A stretch of 64,000 nucleotides of DNA from Plantago major (lineage: Eukaryota; Streptophyta; Magnoliopsida; Lamiales; Plantaginaceae): the NCBI GenBank assembly GCA_026545765.1, contig CM048839.1, positions 868,001 through 932,000 on the forward strand, in the 5' to 3' direction. A program made the translations under genes and the position numbers. Of this stretch, positions 20,662 through 31,258 are shown piece after piece. The notes under the pieces are model-generated. The model made no database searches. It saw only the letters and a list, made by a program, of their open reading frames with translations, and was not told the DNA's origin. Numbering within the stretch: position 1 is the first letter of the stretch; each line of letters begins with the position of its first letter.

Positions 20662-22410
20662 ATGAATTTAGCTGTTGCAAGAGCAAAGCTAGTTACAAGA
20701 CACCTCACTTTCTCTTCACCTGCAAAACCCACCTTCACTTACGCAGCATCCTTTCAACACTGCAGCTATAGCTACACCACCAAAGCAAGTAAAAAGGAAG
20801 ATGCGTCTGGGGTTATGTGGAGAGATCTCGTGAGGAATCCTCTCCAATGGTATGATTATCGACCTCACAAATTGAACGAATTGGTTGGTGTAAAGCACCC
20901 CGATTTCAAACGAAAGGATACTCACGAGGTGCTGTGGGTTAACTCTATTCCAGCTTGGGTGTTACCTGGATTGGAGAGTTTGAAGTTTGATGTTAAGGAT
21001 GTTCCTAGAACAGAAGATTTGTGGAAGAGCCTGGTGGAAGAACCTAACAAATGGTGGGATAATAGGCAGCTCAAGACAAACCCCAAAGCACCTGATTTTG
21101 TGAACAGGGAGAATAAGGAGGCATTGTGGATTGGGTCTGCTCCGTCTTGGGTGTTACCTGAACTTGACAAATTGCAGTTTTTTTATAAGAAGGAAACTAA
21201 AGGGGATGATTTATGGAAGACGTTGCTCGAAGATCCTAGCAAATGGTGGGATGATAGAGTGGGGAAGAAAAACCCAAAGGCACCTGATTTTAAGCACAAG
21301 GAGACTGGTGAAGCATTGTGGATTAGCAGTGCTCCGTCTTGGGTATCGTCTAAACTTGAACGACTGGGGTCTGTTAAGGATGTTCAATGGGAGGGTAAAA
21401 AGGATGGTAAAGGCGAAGATTTTTGGAAGAGCTTTTTGGAAGATCCTAGCAAATGGTGGGATAATAGGGTGGGGAAGAAAAACCCAAAGGCACCTGATTT
21501 TAAGCACAAGGAGACTGGTGAAGCATTGTGGATTAGCAGTGCTCCATCTTGGGTATCGTCTGAACTTGAACGACTGGGGTCTGTTAAGGATGTTCAATGG
21601 GAGGGTAAAAAGGATGGTAAAGGCGAAGATTTTTGGAAGAGCTTTCTGGAAGATCCTAGCAAATGGTGGGATAATAGGGTGGGGAAGAAAAACCCAAAGG
21701 CACCTGATTTTAAGCACAAGGAGACTGGTGAAGCATTTTGGATTAGCAGTGCTCCGTCATGGGTATTAACGGAACTTGAAAATTTGGGGTCTGTTCACTG
21801 GGAAGGTAAAAAGGGAGCTAAAGGTGAAGAATCTTGGAAGAGCTTGGTCGAAGATCCTAGCAAATGTTTGGATAAGAGAGTGGGGAAGAAAAACCCAAAG
21901 GCACCTGATTTTAAGCACAAGGAGACTGGTGAAGCATTTTGGATTAGCAGTGCTCCGTCTTGGGTATCGTCTGAACTTGAACGACTGGGGTCTGTTAAGG
22001 ATGTTCAATGGGAGGGTAAAAAGGATGGTAAAGGCGAAGATTTTTGGAAGAGCTTTTTGGAAGATCCTAGCAAATGGTGGGATAATAGGGTGGGGAAGAA
22101 AAACCCTAAGGCACCTGATTTTAAGCACAAGGAGACTGGTGAAGCATTTTGGATTAGCAGTGCTCCGTCTTGGGTATCGACTGAACTTGACCGATTGGGG
22201 TCTGTTAAGGATGTTCAATGGGAGGATAAAAAGGATGCTAAAGGGGAAGATTTTTGGAAGAGCTTTTTGGAAGATCCTAGTAAATGGTGGGATAATAGAG
22301 TGGGGAAGAAAAACCCAAAAGCACCTGATTTTAAGCACAAAGAGACTGGTGAAGCATTATGGGCTAACAAAATACCGGATTGGGTGTTGGCTAAGTTACC
22401 ACCGGTATAG
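20662..22410 (+). CDS. Organelle-targeted protein of eight PDF-type repeats (OSB-related, no OB-fold)
   Basis: A single-exon 582-aa protein. Residues 1-50 are basic and Ser/Thr-rich without acidic residues at first (AVARAKLVTRHLTF), typical of a mitochondrial or plastid transit peptide. Residues 51-582 are eight consecutive ~53-70-residue motifs of the form W(K/R)-L-(E/N)P-W(W/Y)D-R-NPKAPDFKHKETGEALW-PxWV. This is the PDF motif of plant OSB (organellar single-stranded DNA-binding) proteins, where it contributes to ssDNA binding. OSBs carry one to a few such motifs after an OB-fold; here no OB-fold is visible. Motif 1 is divergent (WYDYRPHK), motif 6 has WWD changed to CLD, and motif 8 lacks the linker. 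Units 3-7 are nearly identical in DNA (about 200-210 bp), showing recent in-frame expansion. The start is the first ATG after a CT-rich leader. A role in organellar nucleic-acid binding is inferred. Confidence 0.85.
   Translation: MNLAVARAKLVTRHLTFSSPAKPTFTYAASFQHCSYSYTTKASKKEDASGVMWRDLVRNPLQWYDYRPHKLNELVGVKHPDFKRKDTHEVLWVNSIPAWVLPGLESLKFDVKDVPRTEDLWKSLVEEPNKWWDNRQLKTNPKAPDFVNRENKEALWIGSAPSWVLPELDKLQFFYKKETKGDDLWKTLLEDPSKWWDDRVGKKNPKAPDFKHKETGEALWISSAPSWVSSKLERLGSVKDVQWEGKKDGKGEDFWKSFLEDPSKWWDNRVGKKNPKAPDFKHKETGEALWISSAPSWVSSELERLGSVKDVQWEGKKDGKGEDFWKSFLEDPSKWWDNRVGKKNPKAPDFKHKETGEAFWISSAPSWVLTELENLGSVHWEGKKGAKGEESWKSLVEDPSKCLDKRVGKKNPKAPDFKHKETGEAFWISSAPSWVSSELERLGSVKDVQWEGKKDGKGEDFWKSFLEDPSKWWDNRVGKKNPKAPDFKHKETGEAFWISSAPSWVSTELDRLGSVKDVQWEDKKDAKGEDFWKSFLEDPSKWWDNRVGKKNPKAPDFKHKETGEALWANKIPDWVLAKLPPV
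21208..22300 (+). repeat. In-frame coding minisatellite, ~200-210-bp unit
   Basis: Five full units and a partial sixth, each encoding one PDF motif plus the linker, are arranged head to tail with near-identical bases. An example shared string is GGGGAAGAAAAACCCAAAGG in every unit. Because of this periodicity, other frames and the minus strand also stay open, giving spurious ORFs. Confidence 0.85.
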
Positions 22411-23153
22411 GAGTATCTGCGCTGGAAGGTTTGCACTATATCTGAAAGGGTCTTTCTTGGCTAATAGTGTGCTCTAATGTGCTTGATTTTTGTGGTAGTT
22501 TTGCAATCCCCCTAGCAGCTTAGTTTGAAACTCTAAAACACTAATTGCATTTAATTTGCGTTGCCATGCTCAGTGCTATAGAACCACTGTATGTACAGCA
22601 ATGTGCTGATTTTGTTCATAGGTTGGTTGTGATGTGATGCCTGTTTACATGAGCGTTGGATTGATCTCTATGTTTTTATGCGTCTATGTCATTTGGGTTC
22701 TTGTTTGTTTTGTACTACTGAAATTCGGTGTTATGGAATGGAAATGCTTTATACTAGTAATAGGTGATTCATGTAGAGATCATCTTGAGGTTGCCTGCTT
22801 TAGGCGAATTGATGGATAATTCGGTATTCCTGGAATTCAAGGTTCCATCATAATCAAATAAGGGGGGACTAAACTGCCACAGGTGCGTTAGGTTAATCGC
22901 AAGAAGTTTCTTTGTGATTATTGTTTGTGTATCTATTTTTGCTCAAGAAAAATAAAACAATCTACGCCTACAAAAGGTGTAAATTACATGGGCAACGAGT
23001 CCTCACAATCTTGCTGAAGTCGTCGGATAATATTTGGTTGATTCTTCTCCATCTTGCTCTTTAAACAAGATTGTATTTAGGCTTACATGTTTAGGCTTGC
23101 AAACTGGCAACCGGTAAATATGTAGTATCAACCTAAGCAAGTTCCGTTGCATT
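22411..23153. other. 3' flank of PDF-repeat gene 1
   Basis: This is probable 3'-UTR and flank, conserved with the region after the second paralogue at 26368-27056. Near 23010-23150 it corresponds to the 3' flank and stop-codon region of the convergent minus-strand gene found intact downstream of copy 2. Confidence 0.5.
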
Positions 23154-23482
23154 AGTAAACACACAGATAGCTCGACTACCCAACTTCTCCCTCAGTAATA
23201 TATGGGTATCACGCAACGACGAAGCAACCTCACATTGTTGTACGTCGAACGGATTGCAGCACCATGCACTTACAAATGAATTTCAATGTAGTATGAAAAA
23301 TTAATTAATGATGGCTGGCTGGGGGAACAAGCACACTTGGAGAGCGCAGTAATTTTAGAGAGACGCAAAAGCGAAAGCCACTGCTACTAAATCACCACAC
23401 CCCCCAAGTTGTACTAATTGTACGGAAATGTAATTCGTTCAAGAATCACTTCAATTTCTTCTGCATAACAACACAAAATAAA
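23124..23482 (-). pseudogene. Relic of last exon of the convergent small gene
   Basis: Sequence at about 23437-23482, read on the minus strand, matches the acceptor and start of exon 3 of the gene at 27032-27711 (encoding KKLK, then a stop in place of Cys). The exon's end matches 23124-23153. The two parts are separated by about 285 bp of unmatched sequence. Exons 1 and 2 are not found. It is a leftover of the tandem duplication that made the two PDF-repeat genes. Confidence 0.6.
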
Positions 23483-24942
23483 CGGATTGGACGGGTTCAT
23501 TTTTCTAAATCCGTACTTATCACTAATTAACGGATTGGACGTTTTAGAGGACCCGATAAAAAAAATTATAGGTATCAATCCTATGGATCATGAATGGGTT
23601 GAGGTCAGGTTGTTCCTGGTCCGTTTAAAAGCCTATATACCAGACTCATGTAAATGAACTTGAAAATCGAGAATTTAAAAACGAATTTATTAACGGGTTA
23701 GATGGGTTGATTTTAACAAATTTCCTGATAATAATTAATGACTTCGGGTCGTATACATGTAGATGACCCGTTAAAAATTAAATGGATATCAACCCATTGG
23801 CTTTAAATGAGTTCCATCGGGTTGGACCCTACCGTTTAAGAGCTAAACTTGAAGAAATATGGAGCAGGTAAGGATAATATTCTGGTATCCCATAAGTTGT
23901 GATGAAGATGAACTTATGTTTTGAATCAATGTCAATGAAGGAACACCATATGCAGATATGCTTATTTAATTTAATTTAGCATTTTTTATATATTACACAA
24001 ACTTGCTAAGGACCATAACTGACATTAATTGTTTACAAGGAAGTTTTTAGCAAGGTATAAGCACATTATTGCCATGCTAATTTAATGTATTTTGTTTTAT
24101 TATGAGCTTGAATTACAACTCATATATATGTAACTTTGTTTGCTTTTGCAGTATATGAAACTCTACTCAGATGTTGAAAATTGAATAGATTAGTTACTTC
24201 AAATATAGTTCTACTTCATGTATTTAACAACTACACCATTCAATTCAATGTTGTCAAAGACTGGAAAATTCAAATTTGAATCAAGCGCATGCCTCCCTCT
24301 TCTTCACCAAACTAATTCTGCTCAGTGTAATTTGATTTGGCCATTCCATATTTTGAAGTAACATTGACAATTAGCAACATTTTTTCTTTAAAATTAGAGC
24401 TAAGGTAATATCTTCCTTATTTTTCAAGGAACAAAGTTGCAATATAATGCATGTATACTACAATTTCGAAACCAATTGGATTATGTTCATGAAAACAAAG
24501 CTCCTATCAGACCAGAATATGCAAAAAGTAGAGAAAATCTATGGTGAAAACTCCTCACAAACACAAAATGTTTTGCTCTCAAATCATTAACTCTAAAAAA
24601 TGGAATTCCTTATATGAAGGTATACAATTGTCGAGTGCGATAGTGATTTCTTTAAAGCACATGCTCATCATAACAGATGCAGAGTTCTCGGTGGTTGCAC
24701 GTTGAATGAACCCTTTTGGACGCTTCATGCACTCAATTGGTTTTAGTGTGACGCAACTTTCGACATGTAAAATTGAGGGTAACGAAGTAGCATTGAGGTG
24801 GAATTATAGTGTTCTGGATGTTAATAATGTAAATTGTAAGGGATTGGTGTCAAACTTTCGAAATTCCCGAACTTTGAAAAACTTTTCGGTTGGATTCCTA
24901 GCTAGTTATTCATTTTTCAAGAACTTTGGAAATTCCCCAAAG
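23483..24942. other. Intergenic between the PDF-repeat paralogues
   Basis: The part at 23490-23840 is rich in inverted GGGTT/AACCC words (for example ACGGGTTAGATGGGTTG and ATGACCCGTTAAA) and looks like degenerate transposon sequence. From 23880 to 24942 it is AT-rich with no recognised gene. An open frame at 24706-24945 has no domain and is judged chance. Confidence 0.4.
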
Positions 24943-27120
24943 TAGCACACTCGCCATTTCCTCTCCCTCTCAACCAAAACCAAACCAACCCTAATTCATC
25001 TCTGCTCTTGAAACTCCCATTTCCACACCATGAATCTAGTTGTTGCAAGAGCAAAGCTAGTTGCAAGATACCTCACTTTCCCTTCTTCACCTGCAAAACC
25101 CACCTTCACTAGCGCAGCAGCCATTCAACTCTGCAGCAACAGCTACACCACCGAAGCAAGTAAAAAGGAAGCTTCGGTTGGGGATCTGTGGAGTGATCTC
25201 GCGAGGAATCCTCGCCAATGGTATGATTATCGACCTCACAAATTGAACGAATTGGTTAGTAGAAAGCACCCGGATTTCAAACGAAAGGATACTGACGATG
25301 CATTGTGGGTTGACACCATTCCACGCTGGGTGTTACCTGAATTTGAAAAATTCACGTTTGATGTTAAGGAGGTTGCTAGAAGAGAAGATTTGAAGTTTGA
25401 TGAAAAGGAGGTTGCTAGAAGAAAAGAGTTGTGGAAGAGCTTGCTGGAAGATCATAGCAAATGGTGGGATGATAGACTGAGGAAGAAAACTCCAAATTCA
25501 CCTGATTTTGTGCACAAGGAGAGTAAGGAGGCATTGTGGGTCGACAATGCTCCCTTTTGGGTGTTACCGGAACTTGAAAATTTGGGGTCTTTTGATAAAA
25601 AGGAAGCGGATGATTTGTGGAAGAAGTTGCTCGAAGATCCTAGCAAATGGTGGGATAACAGAGTGGGTAAGAAAAACCCAAAAGCACCTGATTTCAAGCA
25701 TAGGGATACTGGTGAAGCATTGTGGATTCAGGATGTTCCGACTTGGGTGTCACCGGTACTTGAAAAATTGCAGTTTATTTATAAGAACGAAGCTAAAGGG
25801 GATGAATTGTGGAAGAGCTTGGTGGAAGATCCTAGCAAATGGTGGGATAAAAGAGTGGGGAAGAAAAACCCAAAAGCACCTGATTTTAAGCACATGGAGA
25901 CTGGTGAAGCATTGTGGATTAAGGATGCTCCGACTTGGGCATTAACCGTTCTTGAAAATTTGGGGGCTGTTCAGTGGGAAGGTATTAAGGAAGCTAGAGA
26001 TGAAGAATCTTGGAAGAGCTTGGTGGGAGATCCTAGCAAATGGTGGGATAAAAGAGTGGGGAAGAAAAACCCAAGAGCACCTGATTTTAGGCACATGGAG
26101 ACTGGTGAACCATTGTGGGTTCAGGATGCTCCGACTTGGGCATTAACCGAACTTGAAAATTTGGGGGCTGTTCAGTGGGAAGGTATTAAGGAAGCTAGAG
26201 ATGAAGAATCTTGGAAGAGCTTGGTGGAAGATCCTAGCAAATGGTCTGATAATAGAGTGGGGAAGAAAAACCCAAAAGCACCTGATTTTAAGCACAAAGA
26301 GACTGGTGAAGCATTATGGGCTAACAAAATACCGGATTGGGTGTTGGCTAAGTTGCCACCGGTATAGGAGTACCTGCGCTGGAAGGTTTGCACGCTATCT
26401 GAAAGGGTCTTTCTTGGTTAATAGTGTGCTCTCTAATGTGCTTGATTTTTGTGGTAGTTTTGCAATCCCCTAGCAGCTTAGTTTGAAACTCTTAACCACT
26501 AATTGCATTTAATTTGCGTTTCCATGTTCAGTGCTATAGAACCAGATTTTATTAATAGGTTGGTTGTGATGTGATGCCTGTTTACATGAGCTTAGGATTG
26601 ATCTGTCTGTTTTTATATAAGTCTATGCCATTTGGGTTCTTGCTTGTTTTGTACTACTGAAATTCGGAGTTATGGAATGCAAATGCTTTATCCTAGTAAT
26701 AGTGTCAGGATCATTTTGAGGTTGCCTGCTTTAGGTAAATTGCTTGATAGTAATTCGGTATTCCTGGAATTCAAGGTTCCATCATAATCAAATAAGGGGA
26801 CTAAACTGCCACAGGTGCGTTCGGTTAATCGCAAGAAGTTTCTTTGTGATTATTGTTTGTGTCATCTTTTTTGCTCAAGAAAAAGAAAACAATAATCTAC
26901 GCCTACAAAAGCCGTAAATTACATGGGCAACGAGTCCTCAACATCTTGCTGAAGTCGTCGGATAATATTTGGTTGATTCTTCAGGCTTACATGTTTAGGC
27001 TTGCAAACTGGCAACCGGTAAATATGAAGTATCAACCTAAGCAAGTTCCGTTGCATTTGCAAGATCTGGCAATATCCTTCAAGAAGCACTTCAATTTCTT
27101 CTGCATAGCCACACAGAATA
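24943..27120 (+). repeat. Segmental duplication, copy 2
   Basis: This is the counterpart of 20547-23482: a CT-rich leader, the PDF-repeat gene, the 3' flank and the 3' end of the convergent minus-strand gene. Here the convergent gene is complete beyond the duplicated part, so this copy retains the ancestral arrangement. Confidence 0.82.
25030..26367 (+). CDS. Organelle-targeted protein of six PDF-type repeats, paralogue of the gene at 20662
   Basis: A single-exon 445-aa protein with the same transit-peptide-like N-terminus (NLVVARAKLVARYLTF) and first divergent motif (DLWSDLARNPRQWYDYRPHK). Five further motifs follow with the PDF core (NPKAPDFKHKETGEALW). Motif 1 is followed by a short internal duplication of the FDxKEVARR linker. 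The last motif has WWD changed to WSD. The C-terminus (ANKIPDWVLAKLPPV) is identical to that of paralogue 1, which suggests recent exchange or duplication. Middle motifs differ more between each other here than in paralogue 1, so this copy has not undergone the same late expansion. No OB-fold is seen. An organellar ssDNA/RNA-binding role is inferred from the OSB family. Confidence 0.85.
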   Translation: MNLVVARAKLVARYLTFPSSPAKPTFTSAAAIQLCSNSYTTEASKKEASVGDLWSDLARNPRQWYDYRPHKLNELVSRKHPDFKRKDTDDALWVDTIPRWVLPEFEKFTFDVKEVARREDLKFDEKEVARRKELWKSLLEDHSKWWDDRLRKKTPNSPDFVHKESKEALWVDNAPFWVLPELENLGSFDKKEADDLWKKLLEDPSKWWDNRVGKKNPKAPDFKHRDTGEALWIQDVPTWVSPVLEKLQFIYKNEAKGDELWKSLVEDPSKWWDKRVGKKNPKAPDFKHMETGEALWIKDAPTWALTVLENLGAVQWEGIKEARDEESWKSLVGDPSKWWDKRVGKKNPRAPDFRHMETGEPLWVQDAPTWALTELENLGAVQWEGIKEARDEESWKSLVEDPSKWSDNRVGKKNPKAPDFKHKETGEALWANKIPDWVLAKLPPV

Positions 27121-27711
27121 AACTATACATATAATGTGTTAATGAACGAACATTTGATAGATGTAGTGTGCAAGAACAACTTACGGTGAAATTAGAACAT
27201 TTTGACGAGGTCCTTTTGATTCTGATCTGATCAACATCCCCACAATCCTCTGTTACAATTTGCTCATACTTCCATTCCTTGTCTGTTCCTCTAAATCGCG
27301 AAAACAACAATCTAATCTTTTGCATGGGAAGTGACCATCTCCACTTCTGTTCATTAATTCATTTCGTATCACAAGCTAAACACTAATGTAGTATAAAAAG
27401 TGAGATTGTACAATTAAGCTATTAACTGGCCTAGCCGATTGATTACGTACCTTGGTCGGCTTTGGCCTGAAATTAACCCTGAACGGACGTTGGATTTGTT
27501 GCACATTGCCCTGCCTTAGCTCCTGAGCGTATGCCAACATCTGAGCCCGACGATCATAACCTAATCGCGATCTTGGAACTGTAGTGGGCTGCGAAAATGT
27601 TTTGTTGTTGTTTTTCTTGGAGGGTTTGAGATTTTTATGGGATTTGAGTTCTGATGATTCGGTATAAATTTTGATGATAACATCTTTCTTCTGTGTCATA
27701 CTTTCCTTCAT
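27032..27711 (-). CDS. Unknown three-exon basic protein, convergent with the PDF-repeat gene
   Basis: Exons 27711-27451, 27346-27185 and 27100-27032 join in frame with GT-AG introns, giving 163 aa. Exon 1 is Lys/Ser/Asn-rich and contains RSRLGYDRRAQMLAYAQELR, a conserved-looking helical block. Exon 2 begins KWRWSLPMQKIRLLFSRFRG and ends Ser/Thr-rich. Exon 3 is a short Cys/Lys tail (KKLKCFLKDIARSCKCNG, then TCLG and stop). No signal peptide or membrane helix is seen. The protein is basic and possibly nuclear or membrane-peripheral. I do not recognise a named family. The 3' end overlaps the 3' flank of the PDF-repeat gene. Confidence 0.6.
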
Positions 27712-28405
27712 AGTATGTGTGTAATGTGTTCATCTGTTAGATCAAGACTCAGTCTGGAGTCTACATTTATACTCCCTCCGTTCCGTTAGATTTCATACGT
27801 ATTACTTTTTTTTTTAATTGTATTTTTCTATTTAAATAAAAATTTAAAATAAATAGTAAAACAATGTGGTAAAATTAATACTTTTTGCGAGAAATATGTA
27901 ATAATAAAGTGTAAGAAATAATAATTTGTACTATTATTTGTTGGGTGTGTGGTTGATTACTTTATTCATAATTGTAAATTTAAAAATTCAGTGTATTTAT
28001 TTTATTTACTTTTATTTTTTTAAAAATTTAGATACTACTCAACCTTTTTAGTTTAATATTTCACTATCAATTTTTATTAATTGTTTTTTGTTTTTTATTT
28101 AAATTTTCATCTTTTCTTATTTTGTTTACCTATATAAATGAAAATTTGTTCTAACCGATGACAAAACAATATTTTGGCACGGGCTAAACTAGTAATCTAT
28201 CTATACAATATATTCTTACCAAAGTCAACTAGGTAGTTAATTCAACAAAATAAAAGTTACCAATTGAATAAAACGTGGTAAAATAATAAAAATTCATTTC
28301 ATTCCCCTTTTTTCCTTTTTTCTTTTATATAAATTACACCTTCATATACTAATAAAATAATGAAAATTCATTTCATTCACCAATTCATTCCGCCTGTCAA
28401 TATAC
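27712..28405. other. Intergenic; Stowaway-like left end at about 27774
   Basis: CTCCCTCCGTTCCG preceded by TA at about 27772 resembles a Stowaway terminus, but no matching right end is seen before the RING array begins. The rest is AT-rich without genes. Confidence 0.4.
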
Positions 28406-28590
28406 TAGTTCATATAAATTAATACGGTGACATTTATAATGTCTAATAAGGAGAGTGTCACGGACAATTGCCTATTTTAAGTTAAAAAAAGAAAAGGAGA
28501 AAGTCGGCAAGTCACACATTTTGACAAAAATCAAGAGTCCAAGATAATAAGTTATGGGCAAGCATACTAAGAAGCCCAGTAATAAATAGT

Positions 28591-28598
28591 TATATAAG
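28591..28598 (+). promoter_or_regulatory. TATA box of RING gene copy 1
   Basis: TATATAAG lies about 150 bp before the ATG, with purine-rich leader sequence between. The same element is present, with identical surroundings, at 38147 and 47836 before the other two copies. Confidence 0.6.
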
Positions 28599-28743
28599 GA
28601 AAGCACCGCGTAACATTTGAGTCATAATAACTCATAAGCAAGAAACCAAAGCTTGCACTCAGAACTCAGAAGGAAAGGAAAAAGAATTGATCTGATCCTC
28701 TGAAGGAATTGATCTGTAGCTTCTAAACCTGCAGCGCAGATCA

Positions 28744-29473
28744 ATGGCGGAAATCTACCGACGCCCTCGGCTATCCGGCGAACTCGAGGAATCGGAGTCT
28801 TTCAAAGCTGAAGATCAATCCCGACACTTCCAAATCAACATGAAATTCTCCTGCCAAGTTGTTTTGGAACTGGAAGAAACTTTCCTCTATAGCCTCGGCT
28901 TAGCGTTTAGTCCCGAGATTGTTCTATCTGAAACCGTGTTCGACACCATGCTACTTCTGCCTCGAATTTCAGACATGGAATCACCTGATCAACAGCAGTT
29001 CTTCAAGAACCTGATAGGTTATAAGTTGAACTTATCAGAAGACGATGCAGATGGGATGTCGACTGATGTGATCCAAAACGCGGTGGAGTTTATGAGTTCG
29101 TCTCCGCCAGATCACAAGATCTTTAACTTGGGGTTTAAACTTTATGTGGTACACTCTCAAACATACGGAGAATTAATCGAGCAGATGATGGAGGAAAGCG
29201 GCTGCAGATGGTCCTAAGATGGTTCCTGCAACTGAGGAGTCGATCAAGAATCTCAAGCGGAAGAGGGTACAACTACAAGATGATTGTGATCAGGATTCTC
29301 TAAAGCGGAAGAGGGTACAAGATCAAGAATGCGTTATCTGTTTGGAAGAGCTTACGGAGGAGGTTTCGGTTTTGATGCCTTGTTCACACTCGTTCCATGG
29401 AGATTGCATTGAAAAGTGGCTAAAGACGAGTCATTATTGTCCAATTTGTCGATTTGAGATGCCAACGAGCTAG
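28744..29473 (+). pseudogene. RING-H2 E3 ubiquitin-ligase-like gene, copy 1 (frameshifted as assembled)
   Basis: Same gene as the intact copy at 47989, but two bases shorter in the GC-rich word after codon 155 (AAAGCGGCTGC here, AAAGCGCGGCTGC in copy 3). The frame therefore ends at 29217 and the RING domain falls in a second frame (29219-29473). The promoter, leader and most of the coding sequence match copy 3 base for base. The single small break lies in a CG repeat, so it may be an assembly error rather than real loss. Confidence 0.75.
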
Positions 29474-31258
29474 AAATTAGTGTGATAGATCAATCCTTAT
29501 GCTCTCTTTGGTCTAGCTTGTAAAACAGAGTCGTTCTTTATATACTTTTGATTCAATTACATACATTAATTAATGATATGAAATTGATGCAATTCGTTCA
29601 TTCACATTATGAGATGATTAATTGTTAAATTATTATTTATGTTCCAGAATTTAGCTATTTGCGTTTGTATGTCTGTGATATGGTTTTTCTCCTGCACTTT
29701 GTTCATGTGTAATTTGCCCCTCACAACTCTGCACTTTGTTCATGTATAATTTGCTCCTCAAAGTTTATACATTTGCAATAACTGACCAACCTCTAAAATT
29801 TTGTTCCTGTCCTTAGCCTCGTGAGATTTCAAACTTTAAGTTGGTACGCTAAAATCATGTATGTACAAATATTGAAAGTTATTAAATTTTACTTAGGCAT
29901 AGTATGTAGTATGTTCATATTTTAGTTGGTCTACTATAGTTCGCAGTACTAATATTTTAACTGAAATAATCACATTGCCCTCGAACTTCAACCCCAACAA
30001 AATCAATTCATTATTAAAAAAAAAATCAATATGTCTTCTCAAATTAAATTTTAAACTCTAATTCAACACAACAAAATTAATTCATCATGAAAAAACAACG
30101 ATAGCCAATCTTTCTACTCCATTTTCTCCAATTAAATTAAGAAAGATCAACTCAAACACTAATTCAACTTAAAAAAGAAAGAAATCAATTATTAGAAACA
30201 ACAATATTACTTGTCATCGTGTCGTTTTCTATTTAGCAAAATATTCATCAAGTTGGATGAAAGTTAATAGAGTAAATGACGACGAAGTATAAGAAAATAT
30301 AAAGTATACTTAATTAATTAACTTACACAAACAAGGACTACATATCGTGTTTTCCATATTTAACTTCAAATAGAGTGCAATTTTAAGAGTAAATTGTATA
30401 AATAAATAGAACAATTTAGAAATTTTAAATTTAAATAAATATTAAAGTATGAGAGATAACTCATAAAATAGGGAAATTTTATTCATTTAAGATATGTGAA
30501 GTTAAGATTGAAACAAAAATGAAAGTAAGAAGTTGAGGCCGAGAATGAAGGAGTATTTGATTTGAGTTTATAAAATTATTTTGTTATACTCCACGCCCCA
30601 TACTCAAGTTCTGGTTGAGGTGATCAGAGGTTTTAAGAGTAAACTATATGAATTAATTGAATAATTCACGAGATGTAAGGTTAAATGAGTAAAAGTATAA
30701 GATATGTTTGTATGGAAAGTTAAATTCAAATAAATAGAATTAAAATTAAAAAGTTGGAATGAAATTTGTTGAAGTATATAGATAACACCTTTTTTTTTGA
30801 TATAGTAGTAATATTTAGTTAAAGTTTATTTAAGAATATCAATGTTAAAAAGTTATTATTAGGAGGTAGGGTATACATCACTAAGACATTTGCATACGTG
30901 ACAAAAGAACAATCGCATTCCATTTTAATATAATATAGTCTCTTATATTATTCCTACGTCACAAAACAAAGGACACATTTGAATTTTTATTAAAGTTTAA
31001 GGTCAACTTTAACCATAAATTACTTCAATGATATATTGAAAAATTCCATGCTTAAATATTGACAATTAAATTTATGGTCAAATTAGTCGACTCCATCAGA
31101 GCATTTTATAGCAATTTTTCTTAAATGTACTCCATGCTTAAATAATTCAAATATATCAATTCATTTTTTCAATGGAAGAAAACATTAGCTCTCCACCCCA
31201 AGTGTTTGGTGTAACCATCGAATTTGCACTTATATCATATGGTCTTTCATACTATATA
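29474..31258. other. AT-rich flank of RING gene, unit 1
   Basis: Probable 3'-UTR to about 29600, then non-coding AT-rich DNA. Degenerate MITE-like words (ATACTCCACGCCCC near 30590, TATTCCTACGTCACAAAAC near 30950) suggest old insertions whose ends were not resolved. The matching stretches in units 2 and 3 are 39033-40822 and 48721-50522. Confidence 0.45.

Larger units (their letters stand above)
20547..23482 (+). repeat. Segmental duplication, copy 1 (PDF-repeat gene plus relic of convergent gene)
   Basis: From TAGCACAATCGCC at 20547 through the gene and about 740 bp of 3' flank (to about 23153), this matches 24943-27056. Similarity resumes briefly at 23437-23482 (matching 27078-27120) after about 285 bp of unmatched sequence. 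The left border abuts the possible TIR ending at 20545. Confidence 0.85.

Noticed and set aside
21131-22477. Several open frames (up to about 230 codons) in other frames and on the minus strand across the PDF-repeat gene, and similar ones at 25452-26473
   Set aside because: They exist only because the coding unit is a multiple of three and repeats. They lack starts, domains and independent sequence, and shadow the real genes.
24706-24945. 79-codon plus-strand frame upstream of the second PDF gene
   Set aside because: No domain, no counterpart upstream of the first paralogue, and it ends at the duplication border. Judged chance.
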